64,000 nucleotides of DNA from Leptobrachium leishanense (GCA_009667805.1 CM019066.1:116054190-116118189), one strand, 5' to 3'. Shown: positions 1 to 13,817, numbered from the stretch's first letter. Numbers and translations are program-made. The notes: generated by a model not told the origin, from the sequence alone.

Positions 1-282
1 ACAAAATGCAGTGGGCGTGGTTTATTAATACCCATGTAGGTCAGTATTGCTTTAGTTGGAAACAACACCGAGATATGTATTATTCACAGATAAAACATCT
101 GATGAACCGAGTCTGGAGAAAATATCTCACTGACTTTGGGTGAATTTCAAAGCTAGACAAATTCTGATATTTTAGAGGGGTGACATGACAACTTTACAAT
201 CTCATACACCTGTTCAAACGTAGCAAAAATAAATATTAATAGCAGGGCTCAAAATTTCAAGTCCCAAGCTACTACCCAGACC
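1..282. other. Intron or flanking sequence, nothing recognised
   Basis: No coding exon or structural repeat was recognised here. It lies downstream of the last visible ift80 exon (minus strand), so it is probably intron. Positions 275-282 (cccagacc) are the left target-site duplication of the hAT element that follows. Confidence 0.5.
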
Positions 283-360
283 CAGTGGCGTAGCGTGGGT
301 TGTCAGCGCCCGGAGCCAGCCAAGAATTGTGCGCCCCCCCCAACCTGTGGACACGTTATC

Positions 361-1052
361 GATATTGCCCCAGCCAGCTCTCACCTGGATATTGCCCCAG
401 CTCACACATGGATATTGCCCCAGCTCTCACATGGATATTGCCCCAGCTCTCACATGAATATTGCCCCAGCCAGCTCTCACATGAATATTGCCCCAGCCAG
501 CTCTCACATGAATATTGCCCCAGCCAGCTCTCACATGAATATTGCCCCAGCCAGCTCTCACATGGATATTGCCCCAGCCAGCTCTCACATGGATATTGCC
601 CCAGCCAGCTCTCACATGGATATTGCCCCAGCTCTCACATGAATATACTGCCCCAGCCAGCTCACACATGGATATTGCCCCAGCTCTCACATGGATATAC
701 TGTCCCAGCCAGCTCACACATGGATATTGCCCCAGTTCACACCTGGATATTGCCCCAGCTCTCACATGGATATTGCCCCAGCTCTCACATGGATACTGCC
801 CCAGCTCTCACATGAATATTGCCCCAGCTGCCAGCTCTCACATGGATTTGCCCCAGCTCTCACATGGATATTTGCCCCAGCTCACACATGGATATTGCCC
901 CAGCTCTCACATGGATATTGCCCCAGCTCTCACATGGATATTGCCCCAGCTCTCACATGGATATTGCCCCAGCTCTCACCTGGATATTGCCCCAGCTCTC
1001 ACCTGGATATTGCCCCAGCGGCAGCCAGCTCATACTTGGATATTGCCCCAGC
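361..1052. repeat. Minisatellite with mixed 23-bp and 27-bp units
   Basis: About 28 tandem units of the form ctcacatggatattgcccc, with the linker 'agct' (23-bp period) or 'agccagct' (27-bp period). A run of 27-bp units occupies roughly 452-625. 23-bp units dominate the rest. Variants alternate atgg/atga and ctcaca/ctcacc. The array lies inside hAT element 1. It is open in several frames on both strands only because the unit lacks stop codons; those long reading frames are not genes. Confidence 0.92.
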
Positions 1053-1066
1053 TCCGGATCCAGCAG

Positions 1067-1333
1067 GGGTTGAGGGGGCTCAGATGCCGGGCAGCGGGAG
1101 TGCCTGCCCAGTCCTGAACAGCGTGTGAGTCCATGTTGAAGGGGAGGCGGCTGTGTGCATGCGCAGGTCACGCGGTCCGGCCAGTCAGGTGGTACAGAGA
1201 CTCAGTACCACCTGATTAGCCGGACCACGTGACCTGCGCCTGCACGCAGCCGCCTCCCCTTCAACACGGACGGACTCACTGTTCAGGACCGGGCAGGCAC
1301 TCCCGCTGCCCGGCATCTGGGCCCCCTCAACCC
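1067..1333. repeat. Long near-perfect palindrome, 129-bp arms and 9-nt loop
   Basis: The left arm 1067-1195 is the reverse complement of the right arm 1205-1333 with only scattered mismatches. The loop is agagactca at 1196-1204. The arms are G/C-rich. The palindrome sits inside hAT element 1, directly beside the minisatellite. The same peptide shadow (MTCACTQPPPLQHG) can be read in mirror image on both strands, which confirms the symmetry. Confidence 0.9.
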
Positions 1334-1699
1334 GCGGGCCCTTGGGTGGCGACCGAGGGCCCGGCGGGTCAGTCCGGGCCTAAACTTTTAGGGGCGCAAA
1401 TTTCTTTGGAAATTATGCGCCCCTAAGAAAACTGCGCCCGGGGCCACGGCCCCCCACGCTACGCTACTGCCCAGACCATACGAGTTACTCGCCACCAGTT
1501 GCTCCACCTAACCCCTAACTCTGCCCCTAAATACAACCCCTTAAATTATCTTATGAAATTACACTGTTAATGCTTTTATTTAGATTAAAGTTACAAAAAT
1601 AACGCGTTAATACCCAGACATCAGACCCCAGATACATGTATACCCAGTCATCAGACCGCTGTGTGAGCAGGGCGAGAAGGCAGGGAAGCTCCTCTCCAC

Positions 1700-2731
1700 T
1701 AGGGATGAGCCGAACACCCCCGTGTTCGGTTCGCATTCGAACAATTTCAAAAGTTCGAGTTCGAACGCGAACACGAACCAAACTCAATGCAAGTCAATGG
1801 GACTCAAAAGTTCGATTTTTAGAGTGCCCTCCCATAACCTGCCCGTTAAGTGGCGGATTTGTAGGATGTATAGAAACATTTAAAAACAAAAAAATGACAT
1901 TTCAAATGACAGTAAATGGTTTTCATTTAATCTATTCATAAACAACTGCTTGGGTGGCAAGTATGTCTGTATGAAAAGAGGAGACGTTTTAGGACATGCA
2001 GAACAAGTTTAGTGATTTTTTGGCTAAATTATGGTGAAATGTATGCAGGCTTTGGATGAAAGTAACAATAGGTGCTTTAAAATTGGGCCTTTAGTGTCGG
2101 CAACAGTGCCGTCACACCGTAACCCCTCTGTGGTATTGTGGAAGAGTGCAGGGTTGGACCCTGCGGTCCAATATTAAAATGATATGAATCTGGTAATATA
2201 GGCGTCAGTGTCAGTGCAGCCAAATATTGTGCAACAATTACAACAATTCCCAGATATTTTGTAGAAATGAGACCCCCAAAATAGTTGGTGGCAGTGAGAA
2301 CACACAGATTACAACAATTCCCAGATATTTTGTAGAAATGAGACCCCCCCCCCCCCCGCAATAGCTGCTGGCAGACTGGCAGTGAGAACACACACTAACA
2401 ATCTCCTCTCAAAAAACACGTGCTGGGGCTGCAATGGACGCCTTATATAGTGTGCTGCGGGACTTAGCTCTGTGAGCCCATGATTGGGCAAAATTTGCCC
2501 AATCAGGACTCTGAGCCGTGATTGGCATAGTCTTGCACCTGTCTTGCACCTAAACTGTGGTCAGGTGCAGGCTGTAGCTAATTACAAGCTTCAGGCCAGT
2601 GGAAAAGTGCATTGCGGTCCATTGTGGTGCATTGTGGGCGAACACGCGGAAATGTTCGTAGTTCGCAAACATGCGAACGGGCGATGTTCGAATCGAACTC
2701 CGAACACATCGAACCAAACAGCTCATCCCTA
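1700..2731. mobile_element. Non-autonomous hAT transposon 3
   Basis: The terminal inverted repeats start tagggatgagccgaac (left) and tagggatgagctgttt (right, reverse-complemented). The 8-bp target duplication ctctccac is present at 1692-1699 and 2732-2739. Internal subterminal blocks are rich in cgaac/gttcg words in both orientations (about 1715-1790 and 2637-2720). No transposase coding remains. The 8-bp TSD indicates the hAT superfamily. Confidence 0.82.
2237..2393. repeat. Two-copy imperfect tandem duplication inside hAT element 3
   Basis: A unit of about 71 bp beginning attacaacaattcccagata at 2237 is repeated at 2308. The second copy has gained a poly-C stretch (about 2344-2357) and a few extra bases. 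Both copies end near gcagtgagaacacac. Confidence 0.75.
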
Positions 2732-2997
2732 CTCTCCACTCCTCTACCCTGCCAGTGACAGAGGCAAGCTGGGTCAGGCTAGGCAGCTGTTCCCTGTCAC
2801 CGTGCCACCTGGAGAAGGGGGGGCTGCACGGTGGCACCGCTGGAATACGCAGCACAAAATAATTTATTGTGCTGCCTGCATGTGCATTTCCACTCGCCCT
2901 CACTTAATTTCCACTTGACAAATGCGAGTAGGTGAGTGGAAAATTTGAACCTTGTTAATAGAACAAATCAAAAACTGAATGCATCAAACAATTCTAT

Positions 2998-3179
2998 CAG
3001 GGTTATTCAGAGAAAGGTGAAAACCAGGAGAACTGGCAGGAGAAGAGAACACTCTGGACCAAATAGCCGATTTGTAAAGTGAGATAAATGGGAGAATTTT
3101 TCTGGTATGACTATTTTGACCTAGAATTTTCACTTCTCCAGTCGTTCTCCTGAGTTTCACCTTTCTTTGACTAGACCTG
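2998..3179. mobile_element. Short MITE with CAGGGTTATTC-type ends
   Basis: The left end cagggttattcagagaaagg and the right end, reverse-complemented (caggtctagtcaaagaaagg), are imperfect inverted repeats. The same end motif recurs at 7459, 26885, 39828 and 51612. No coding capacity. The surrounding 2740-3790 is otherwise unassigned intron; a 62-codon minus-strand reading frame at 3288-3476 has no recognised similarity. Confidence 0.55.
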
Positions 3180-3796
3180 TGTATCTAACATACACTGCAC
3201 CAGTTCTTCCATTATTTTTGGACAGGTGATCACGAGACAACTATACGAACAAGAAACCTTACATATCAATGGGGTTAAAACCCTCTTTCAAATAATGCTT
3301 GCGATATAATTCTTCTGAAAGTGTCTGATATGGACCTCTTTATAATCACCAGAATCCCATAATATATGCTCTATTATTGTAAGGCATTTGCCATTATTAG
3401 AACAATCATTTGAAATAGGACCACTTGTTTGAAAGAGCTGGACAAATAGCTCATTCAAAAAATGGGTGACAGACACCGTCTGCGTTTTAAGAAGGCATCA
3501 GGAAGGATGCCCACTGTTTAGTCTTGCCCATATGGGTAGAAATCAATATCACGTTCTCCAGGACTCCAGAGAATGTCACTGAATGTTCTAAATTTTGGAG
3601 CACAATCTTATCAGCGAGCTTTGATTAAATTCAAATATATGGTAGACTGGTCCACAGCTTGGGCTCTAGACCTGAACCCTCTATGGCATCCATTCTGTTA
3701 GCATTATGAACGGCATGGTTATTTTTAATGGATAACGAGTTAATGGTAATAGATCAGGTAGAATAGGGTCTACATTCTTTTAAAAGTTAGCCTTAA

Positions 3797-4308
3797 AGTA
3801 ACACTCTAAGCAGAAAATTACCCCCCCCCTTTTTATTGCAGTATGCAAATGCTACTGCCTTACCTAGTCGTTCTACATTTTTTTTTTTTAAATGTTATAC
3901 TTACCTTAAAACGGAGGCATTTTCCCACGGTGTTTTTTTTTTCGAATCCCGCGCCGCCCTCCTCTTTCACTGGAACCCGGAAGTTGGCACAAGGTCTACG
4001 CTCCACCTTCTTTGATTAGTGTTACGCGCAAGAGGATGCGCGCAACACTAATCGCTACCGCCAGCTACTGCGGCGAGTTGGAGACGTCACCGCGCTGAAA
4101 GCGCGATGACGTCTCCTACTCGGCAATAGTCGGCAGAAGCAGGAAATACAAAATCCCGCTCTGCGACTGACAGCTGAGAGGGCGGAGGAAAGTCCTCCGC
4201 ATCTCTCATCGGTTTCAGCCGATCGGCTGAGCGGAGGGGGGGGGGCATACTTAGGTCATCATGACCACCTGAAAAAGCTTAGGTGGTCATGTTGCCTAGA
4301 GTATCCCT
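3797..4308. mobile_element. TTAA-flanked MITE, copy K1
   Basis: TTAA tetranucleotides flank both sides (3793-3796 and 4309-4312). The ends are imperfect inverted repeats: agtaacactctaagc on the left and agggatactctaggc on the right, reverse-complemented. TTAA target duplications are typical of piggyBac and Kolobok elements. The interior has G/C-rich blocks shared with the copy at 13818-14430, which lies in the opposite direction. No transposase. Confidence 0.75.
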
Positions 4309-4965
4309 TTAAGGAGTCATTCAAAACGTGCCTGTGTTTGCTGGTGATGCAAACAGCGTCGCTTTGTGAAAGACCACCATAATATTCCAAGTACTAGAGG
4401 TCGAAAATAACCATTTGTTCTGAATACAATATGATACTCTTCACAAAGCTGTTTCAGATGGTCCAGGCTAAAAAAAAATAATCTAAAATGCACTGTGGTT
4501 CTCTATTAAACTGTCCTGCATCATGTTTAGTGGTTACAAAAAGAAGCATTCCATCACCGTGAGATGATGTTTTCCAACCCTCTAAATGGTAATTACACTG
4601 GGGTATACATTTAGAAAGACAAATCTGTATCTATGAAAAGTGGTTTAAAAGATTGCAACGCTGTAAAAGAAAAAATATATATATTTGGGGGATATTACAT
4701 GTTAATTTAGCACACCAAAAATATTTTAAATGGTGTCAGCATTTTCTATTTCAATGTGTGTAAGTAGGTTAGATTCATTTTGGAATTGTTAATATGTAGA
4801 GTAAGGATCTACATTTTGAACAGATCTGTAAAATGATTTAGTGTTGTATAAAACAATGACGTGGCAAGCCTTTTCTGAAAAAGTTTAAACCAGTCCAACT
4901 CAAAATCATTATTTCTTTTGGATTATGTAGTATACAAAGACATTTAAATAAAGGAACATATATAC
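4309..4965. other. Intron of ift80, nothing recognised
   Basis: AT-rich intron sequence downstream (minus strand) of the ift80 exon at 4966-5137, starting with a GTATAT donor. No repeat or exon recognised. Confidence 0.6.
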
Positions 4966-5137
4966 CTTGACAAAACGACAAAGCCTCACTGCGTCATCCC
5001 ATTTAGAAGACAGGATGTAGTTCTGAAGAATGGCAGGGTATGGCGAGACATTAGTGTGCATGAGTGAGCCATCACTTCTCCTTATGGTCACTCTATTGCC
5101 AACAAAACTTACAATCTGGGGGGTTTTGCTGTATTCA
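4966..5137 (-). CDS. ift80: ift80 coding exon (SEYSKTPQ...RLCRFVK)
   Basis: IFT80 is a WD-repeat subunit of the IFT-B train that carries cargo to the ciliary tip. This 172-bp exon starts after a TATTTCAG acceptor (AG at 5138-5139) and ends AAG before a GTATAT donor. Its first base completes a serine codon begun in the exon at 14755-14902, followed by 57 codons. It reads [20 protein letters not shown], then [17 protein letters not shown], and ends [15 protein letters not shown]. Compared with vertebrate IFT80 (from memory) this is about residues 555-612, where the second beta-propeller passes into the alpha-helical region. It is the most C-terminal exon in the window. Confidence 0.93.
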
Positions 5138-6397
5138 CTGAAATAGAATACATATATTTAAAAATGATTATTCGATTAAAATGGCAAAAACATTTAAGCA
5201 CAAAAATGCCTGTTGCAGACAGATACAATACAGTGTTCTGAGAAATCTGTGAGAAGCATTTATAGACCAGTTGATGCACAAACATCCATTGCATAGGTCA
5301 TCGTGGAAGAGACTGCGAAAACATCAGATGAACATATTTTCTAATTCAATGTTTTTGCCTTCTAGATATATAAATGATATTTGTTTTCCACATTTCACAA
5401 TTAAGTTGCCCATTGTTATGTCCATTCATATGCATATTTGCAAAGTCTCTTTTCACAGAGGAAGAGATGGATCTTTCTAAAAAATAAGCAACACACTGCT
5501 GTGTAGACATACAAAGTCTAATGACTAAAAGCTTAAAAGAGGAGTTTCAACATTTATACTTAATAGTATTTTGTATTTTTTTTTTACAAAAATTTGTATA
5601 AAAGAGCTCTAAGTGTAGAATTCAGCCAATGTAGAGGGTTTTAGTGCAGATGAGGCGTTTCGAACTTAAGAATGAAGATTCTCGGTTTCAATTCATTGTG
5701 TCACATCATTGTGCACTGTATAGCAGTGAGGAGCATATGAATGTAATGTTATATTTTGGAATGTAGAGGGAGCAAGAAAAAATACAGACATTTCCAGACA
5801 GAACATTGCTAGAACTGCAGGATAGAAACATATGTAAATGGATATTCACTAACCACCGTTATTATATGGAAATAATGTTGGGTTTAATTGGACCAACTAT
5901 GGAGAATTCACTATGTTCTGGCTCCAGCTAAAACACCTTGGGAAACATGAACACCATGCATGTTTACTCTTTTGCTTATAGTTCTATTTTCCTCAGCAAC
6001 TGTCACCTTAGACTGTAGCCGACTCCATTTCATTCTGCATAATGCGGCTGTCATTAGTCTGACTAGCTGTGCTGCTCCTAACATCTCATGTATTTGTTCC
6101 CAGACAGCATTGTCTGCAAGTACTTATAATCTGTCTCCTGTTAAAGCCTTAGCAATGTGATACTTTCATTTATCTGTTTGCAATATAGTTGGACTAGTTT
6201 CCTTCCTAGTTTGCTATGCATCCACCTAACCATTCGTTTCTTTAACATCATTTTGTGCTATGCGTTAATCAGATGACATGCCACACCAAAGTGTGGTAAT
6301 TAACAATCCAGGATACTACATGCTATTAGCCTCCTTGCTTCTTTGTGTGCTACTTGTTGCATTACCTTATTAACGTTACTTATTGTATTTATTTGTG
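5138..6397. other. Intron of ift80, nothing recognised
   Basis: AT-rich sequence with homopolymer runs and no recognisable exon or complete repeat. It ends at the TA dinucleotide (6398-6399) where a Tc1 element inserted. Confidence 0.55.
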
Positions 6398-6774
6398 TAC
6401 AGTGGCAAGAAAAAGTATGTGAACCCTTTGGGCAGAGTTTTGCATGAATTGGTCATAAAATGTGCTCTGATCTTCATCTAAGTCACAACAATTTGAAAAA
6501 CACAGTCTGCTTAAAATAATACAACACAAACATTATATGTTTTCATGTGTTTATTGAACATAACATGTAAACATTCACAGTGCAGGGTGGAAAAAGTATG
6601 TGAACCTTTTAACTGGTTGACCCTCCCTTGGCAGCAATAACCTCAACCAAACGTGTCCTGTAGTTGCAGATCAGACCTGCATAACGATCTGGAGTAATTT
6701 TGGACCATTCCTCTTCACAAAACTGTTTCAGTGTAGCAATATTCTTGGGATGTCTGGTGTGAATCGCTCTCTTA

Positions 6775-7099
6775 GGCTGGCGGCACACTAGCAAACATTT
6801 TGCGTCCGTCTGACCGTACTGTTTGCTGTCCGTCGTAGCTTTATAAAGGAGTCAATTAAACACACCACAAGAAGCACCTGCGCACTTGTTCACGGACGGG
6901 CAAAGAATAAAGCCACGGACGCAAAAATAACATCGACGTGAAAAAGCTAAACGGACGCAGAAACAACGCTGCCATGTATTTTCCTAGGGTGTGGAGACAT
7001 GAGACATTACGGACGCACTTTATGCAGTACTCACAATATCTCCTGTGAAAAAGTGCATCCGTAATGGACGCAGTACAGTATGCTCGTGTGCCGGCTGCC
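6775..7099. mobile_element. Harbinger-type MITE nested in Tc1 A
   Basis: TTA is duplicated on both sides (6772-6774 and 7100-7102). The uninterrupted Tc1 sequence (compare the copy at 50756-53268) has a single site here. The ends are ggctggcggcacac and, reverse-complemented, ggcagccggcacac. A 3-bp TWA duplication with such ends suggests PIF/Harbinger. Length 325 bp, non-coding, with CG-containing words such as acggacgca. Confidence 0.8.
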
Positions 7100-7458
7100 T
7101 TAAGGTCATGCCACAGCATTTCAATCGCGTTGAGGACAGGACTCTGACTGGGCCACTCCAGAAGGCGTATTTTGTTTTGTTGAAGCCATTCTTTTGTTGA
7201 ATTTCTTGTATGCTTTGGGTCATTGTCCTGTTGCATCACCCATCCTCTGCGGAGCTTCAGTTGGCGGACAGATGGTCTTACGTTTTCCTGCAAAATGTCT
7301 TGATAAACACTGGAATTCATTTTTCCATCAATGACAACAATCCGTCCAGGCCCTGAGGCAGCAAAGCAGCCCCAAACCATGATGCTCCCTCCGCCATGTT
7401 TTAAAGTGGGGATGAGGTTTTTATGTTGGTGTGCTGTGCCTTTTATTCTCCACACTTA

Positions 7459-8261
7459 CAGGGTTATCCAAAGAGATCCCAATTGCCATTCGGCTATCCA
7501 GAGAGCAGGCAATTCGCCAAATCCTGGCGAATTGCCTGCACATACGGTGCCTATTCGGTGCCTGTTCGAGGGCAGTGAAATCCCCATGAAAATGCACTGC
7601 TTCGGCTATTCAGAGAACGAAAACCAGCAGTGAAAGGTTCCCCTAATGCCCTGCCATTCGGTGGTTTAATTCAGGAGAATCCCATAGGCTTCAATGTTAA
7701 AAATATTCCCGTTTTAATTCAATATCTAATAAACCGTTCATTATAAAATTCTGCAGTAAAGAGTCTATTTATAGATTTTTTAGGATATTTTAAGCATTTT
7801 TCAGATTTTTTTTTTTTTTTTAAGTTTACTTATTTTTTCTGTAACAGCCCTCTTTATTATCATTCCCTGGACCTCATATGCAAACTTCAGACATTTTCGC
7901 TCAGTAGTTTCTTTGCAAACAGCGTTTCATTTTCACAGATTCACACAAACTATTTTGCTAATTTATTCACCTCCCTCGTCTGCGGTCTCAGCTGCTTCGG
8001 CTGTGTTCGGCTCCTGCTTGGGCTTGGTTTTCGGCAGGTTAATCCAGATGTTTTTGTGGCTTTTCTGTATGCATTCGGTGGGTTTTGCGGTTAGTTTTCG
8101 TCGGGTTTGCGGCAGCCTTTCCCTGCAATTCGGGGACCCTGTGGTGTTTGCTGAATACACCGCAGGGTCACCGAAATGGGATCGGCAAAAGGAACCGAAT
8201 TGAAGAGAACGAAAAGACACCGAACGTGCGGTGACTTTTCGAATCTCTTTGGAAAACCCTG
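7459..8261. mobile_element. R1-family MITE nested in Tc1 A
   Basis: The left end is cagggttatccaaagagat and the right end, reverse-complemented, is cagggttttccaaagagat. It splits the transposase between NTQLY and WRIKG. The copy of the same element at 51612-52522 occupies the same position and orientation in Tc1 B. The interior has several paired palindromic blocks (for example caattcgccaaatcctggcg) and a poly-T run near 7806-7822. No coding capacity. The 3-bp duplication reads TTA/ATA here and TAT in Tc1 B, so the superfamily is uncertain. Confidence 0.85.
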
Positions 8262-8516
8262 ATAGAGTTGTGTGTTTTTTCCAAACAACTCAATTTTGGT
8301 TTCATCTGTCCACAGAATATTTTGCCAGTAGTGCTGTGGAACATCCAGGTGCTCTTTTGCAAACTTCAAACGTGCTGCAATATTCTTTTTGGACAGCAAT
8401 GGCTTCCTCCGTGGTGTCCTCCCATGTACTCCATTCTTGTTAAATGTTTTCCTTATTGTAGATGTGTCAACAAAAATGTTAGCATGTGCCAGAGATTTCT
8501 GTAAGTCTTTAGCTGA

Positions 8517-8853
<337 letters not shown>

Positions 8854-9781
8854 TAATATCACACTGATTGGACTCAAGGTTGGCTCACTTCTGGCTCCAA
8901 TTAGCTCTTGGAAAAGTCATTAGGCTAGGGGTTCACATACTTTTTCCACCCTGCACTGTGAATGTTTACATGTTATGTTCAATAAACACATAAACACATG
9001 AAAACATATAATGTTTGTGTTGTATTATTTTAAGCAGACTGTGTTTTTCAAATTGTTGTGACTTAGATGAAGATCAGAGCACATTTTATGACCAATTCAT
9101 GCAAAACTCTGCGTAATCCCAAAGGGTTCACATACTTTTTCTTGCCACTGTATTTCAGTTTTACTCTATCTCATGTATTACACCGGGTTGGTGATGTGCA
9201 AATAAACTCTGCGAATCTACATCATCCTGCTCGTGATATTTGAAGTTCATGGTAGTTGCAAGAACTGTGGTTTTTAAGATTTTTTGCAACTACAGTGAAC
9301 TTCAGTGCCACAATGGTGCTTTTGTGCAAGCTCTATAGTGTGGATTCCAAAACATGGCCGGGACTTAATTGAGCTTGAGCCCTGCTATTTACTAAATTCA
9401 CGGACATATTTACCAATGTATGTACTGAATGCATGTGAATAGGAACATAGTACAACATATAGCACTGACTTACTTCTTTTTGTGCATTGTACATGTATAA
9501 AAAGGTATGTATGTATGTACATGTATGATACCGGTTTATCCCTCCTAAAGTAATAAAAACAAATGATACATGGCAAACTCCAGCTTTAAAACCTAAGGGA
9601 CACTCTACAGATCCTAACCACATCAGCTTTCTAAAGTGGTCATGCTGTGTGGAGTGCCTCCTCCCTTCCTCCTGCCCTGTTTACTAGACATAACTGTGTG
9701 AAGTGGAGGAGTTTACGCAGTCCAAACAAGCCTTACCAGGCAGTCGGGAGTTGAATATCCTGCCCTGCCGGTCACCAAATA

Positions 9782-11407
<1,626 letters not shown>

Positions 11408-11552
11408 TAGGTAATCAAAGATGTCAGCAGGCTCTGCATGCTGGTATCATGCTCTCTCTAATGGGGCACATACCCTAAGCAGCGTATGCCAAATTATTTA
11501 AGGCTACAAGAGAGGGGGTAAAATTTCAATAGCGTGCTCCTTTAAAAGTTTA

Positions 11553-11613
11553 AGTAGAGTAAAGCGCTGCGGAAACTGTTCGCGCTATAAAAAATGATGA
11601 CAATAATAATAGT
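11553..11613 (+). repeat. L2/CR1-type LINE 3' tail fragment
   Basis: The motif gtaaagcgctgcggaaactg, followed by a cgctataaa block and a short taataatag-type tail, is a common LINE 3' end. Related tails occur at 13480-13530 and 48935-48985. The fragment is too short to classify further. Confidence 0.5.
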
Positions 11614-12109
11614 GTTTTATGGTGAAAAGCGAATTCTGAAACGCATGTAATTTGCAGGAATAGATCAATAGACATTACTATTTGGCATTACTATATGTCA
11701 AAAAGCAAAAGGAAGAATTTATGCACAAGACCTATGGACAATGATGACAGGAATTTTGGTTTGTTCTTCTAATGCCTGAACATTATCCTATTTCTCGTAT
11801 CTCCAACTCTATACTGATGTTCAGCCACTGCCTGAGTAGAAGCAGGATGTTGCCACCACGACACATCTCTGACAGGTCTTGAGCATTAAGTAGTTTTAGT
11901 TCTGTGCAGAACTTCTATTTTGGAGAAAGGGTTCTCACAAGTTATCTGTGTCACCGATTGTGAGGCAAACCCTAGAATAGTTTTTCATATGGCAGTAAAA
12001 TTGCCAGAAAATCTGTCAATCTCCACGGCAGGTAAATGTAGGATTTGTTATTTGGATGCCTCACACAATTCACCCTGTAGCTCCTTTACTTTTTTTTTTT
12101 TAGCATTCG
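11614..12109. other. Intron of ift80, nothing recognised
   Basis: Ordinary AT-rich intron sequence without exon or clear repeat. Confidence 0.5.
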
Positions 12110-12560
12110 GATTTTATTTATTTATTTATAAAGTATTTTACCAGGAAGGATACATTGAGATTTCTCTCGTTTTCAAGTATGCCTTGGGTTCAAGAACATT
12201 GTATTTCTGTACCTACTGTAACAATTCAAAGTAATAAATGCAAGATATTAAAAACAAAAACAGAAATATACAGATTAACACAGGAAATAAATATGTAATA
12301 AATATATTCACTATGTTACATGTTTACAGGTGCATTCTGTATTGAGGTATCTTAATAGGGAGCTCTTAAGTGACTTTAGACTGGGGGAAGATTTGATGGT
12401 GTCTGGGGGGTTAGTCCATAAATGCGGTGCTCTGTAGGAAAATGAGCATCAAGACACTTTCTTTTTGTATTGTGGTATTGTAAGTAAGGTGCAGGTCCTG
12501 GATCGGAGGTTATTGGATGAGGGAACTGCTGGGGGAAGCAGCCTATTCAGTTTTCATTTT
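12110..12560 (-). mobile_element. L2/CR1-like LINE, 3' end fragment
   Basis: The plus strand begins tttatttatttataaag and continues taccaggaaggatacattga, the reverse complement of the 3' tail seen at 34800-34845 and 60650-60757. The 3' end of the RT C-terminal coding region follows. It matches the antisense copy at 31077-31520. 5' truncated near 12560, as is usual for LINE insertions. Confidence 0.8.
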
Positions 12561-13140
12561 GCTATAACAACAGCCCTTGAAAGATGCTCTTTGATTCTAA
12601 GTAACTGGGTGAGATCACATTCACTGCCTAAATATTCATCTAACTGTGCTCCTTGATTTAGCCAAACACGTAGCCCATTCTGAAATATTTCTCAATCTAT
12701 GCACCATTTTATTCAGTAAATTCATCTGTGTATCTATTGACAAAGACTCCGTTATCCTCATTTTCACCCCAATGAATGACCATCAATAAAAGGAGTTCTA
12801 TCCTTAAATTTTTAGCATTAGCATACATGGCTTATAGCAGGATGACGTTGGCAAAGGTAATAGCATGATTTTATTACTTTTATAAACAAAACCAAAAATA
12901 AATGCTGCCGTAAGAATGCTTGTGGATTTGAATGCCTTAATAAAGGTATTAAATGTTAGGGTTAGATTTACAATTCATTGAAATAATAGACTTGCCCATG
13001 GGTATGATTACTTTGCAAGTCTGTGTACATTAGTGTGCAGTGATTATACATTTGATTATCATTGCCATGGTGAATCCATTAAAGAAATGTATATCTCTTG
13101 GCTACTACCACGTTACTTGAGTAATCTGCTCATTCATTAA
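12561..13140. other. Intron of ift80, nothing recognised
   Basis: AT-rich intron sequence. I see no exon, terminal repeats or tandem array. Confidence 0.5.
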
Positions 13141-13530
13141 TAAATGTGACACTTGTTAAAATATCCGCATCCTCTGGAACGCTCTATCTTGTACGGTCAG
13201 ACTATGTCCTAGTTTCCCTTCCTTCAAACACTACCTTAAGACATTCCTATTTAGGGAAGCCTACCATTCGACTCATTGACGCAACCAGTCCTTCACTCAC
13301 ACCAGTCCATCACTCTCACCTTGCAGTCCATCACTCTCACCTTGCAGTCCTCTCCTCCTGTTTCCACTCCAACCCTTCTAGATTGTGAGTTCCCATGGGA
13401 ATATTGCCCTCATTTCCTCCTGTACTAGTTTGTCAAATGTTGTTCAATGTATTCTAACCCTGTCTATATTGTGCCCATTGTACAGCGCTGCGGAATATGC
13501 TGGCATTATATAAATAAATAATAATAATAT
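13141..13530 (+). mobile_element. L2/CR1-like LINE, 3' fragment (second subfamily)
   Basis: Broken coding such as SSGTLYLVRSDY and SNTTLRHSYLGKP corresponds to the usual C-terminus of L2/CR1 ORF2 (WNAL...LPSFK...FREAYH). It is followed by a 3' UTR with gtacagcgctgcggaatatg and a tail of taaataaataataataat. 5' truncated. This is a different subfamily from the copies at 12110, 29556 and 31077. Confidence 0.7.
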
Positions 13531-13636
13531 GCAGAAACCAGGCGTCCGTGTTTAAAGTTAATTTTGTGGAATAGTCCTTTGTGGGTGCTGACAAGTAAAC
13601 ATTGGAATATGACATAAGCCAACAAAACATCTAGAC

Positions 13637-13768
13637 CAGGGGTCACCCACCTTGGCCCGACAGATGTTTTGCAACTACATTTCACTAAGGCACTGTTGAC
13701 ATAATGAGTAGCTGAGCATCACAGATGTAGTTCCAAAACCTCATGTGGGCCAAGGTTGTCTTCCCCTG
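13637..13768. mobile_element. Short hAT-type MITE
   Basis: The left end caggggtcacccaccttggc and the right end, reverse-complemented (caggggaagacaaccttggc), are imperfect inverted repeats. The flanks are 8 bp, atctagac (13629-13636) and ctctagac (13769-13776), with one mismatch. Inner blocks tgttttgcaactacat and atgtagttccaaaac also pair. A related copy is at about 62013-62148. Confidence 0.78.
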
Positions 13769-13817
13769 CTCTAGACCGATAAGAAGGCACTATATAAAAC
13801 TGAGGCTCATTATTTAA

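Larger units (their letters stand above)
283..1469. mobile_element. Non-autonomous hAT transposon 1 carrying a minisatellite and a long palindrome
   Basis: The ends are imperfect inverted repeats: the left starts cagtggcgtagcgtggg and the right, reverse-complemented, starts cagtagcgtagcgtggg. They are bounded by an identical 8-bp direct repeat, cccagacc, at 275-282 and 1470-1477, the signature of hAT insertion. No transposase remains. The interior is a tandem array (361-1052) followed by a near-perfect palindrome (1067-1333). Subterminal G/C-rich blocks (gcgcccgg, gcgcaaattt) resemble those of the larger element at 29959-33488, so the two are related. Boundaries are seen directly; the superfamily call rests on TSD length and TIR form. 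Confidence 0.85.

Noticed and set aside
361..1052. Regularly spaced repeats resembling a CRISPR array
   Set aside because: Units are contiguous with no unique spacers, the genome is vertebrate, and the array is inside a hAT element; it is a minisatellite.
295..1128. Several open frames of 84-191 codons with repeated peptides
   Set aside because: They exist in many frames of the minisatellite because the unit lacks stop codons; no coding character otherwise.
1636..1941. Frame rich in RTRTRT residues
   Set aside because: It is the translated subterminal cgaac repeat of a hAT element, not a basic protein.
3288..3476. 62-codon minus-strand frame (MSVTHFLNELFVQ...)
   Set aside because: Short, no recognised domain, no splice-site context for ift80; left unassigned.
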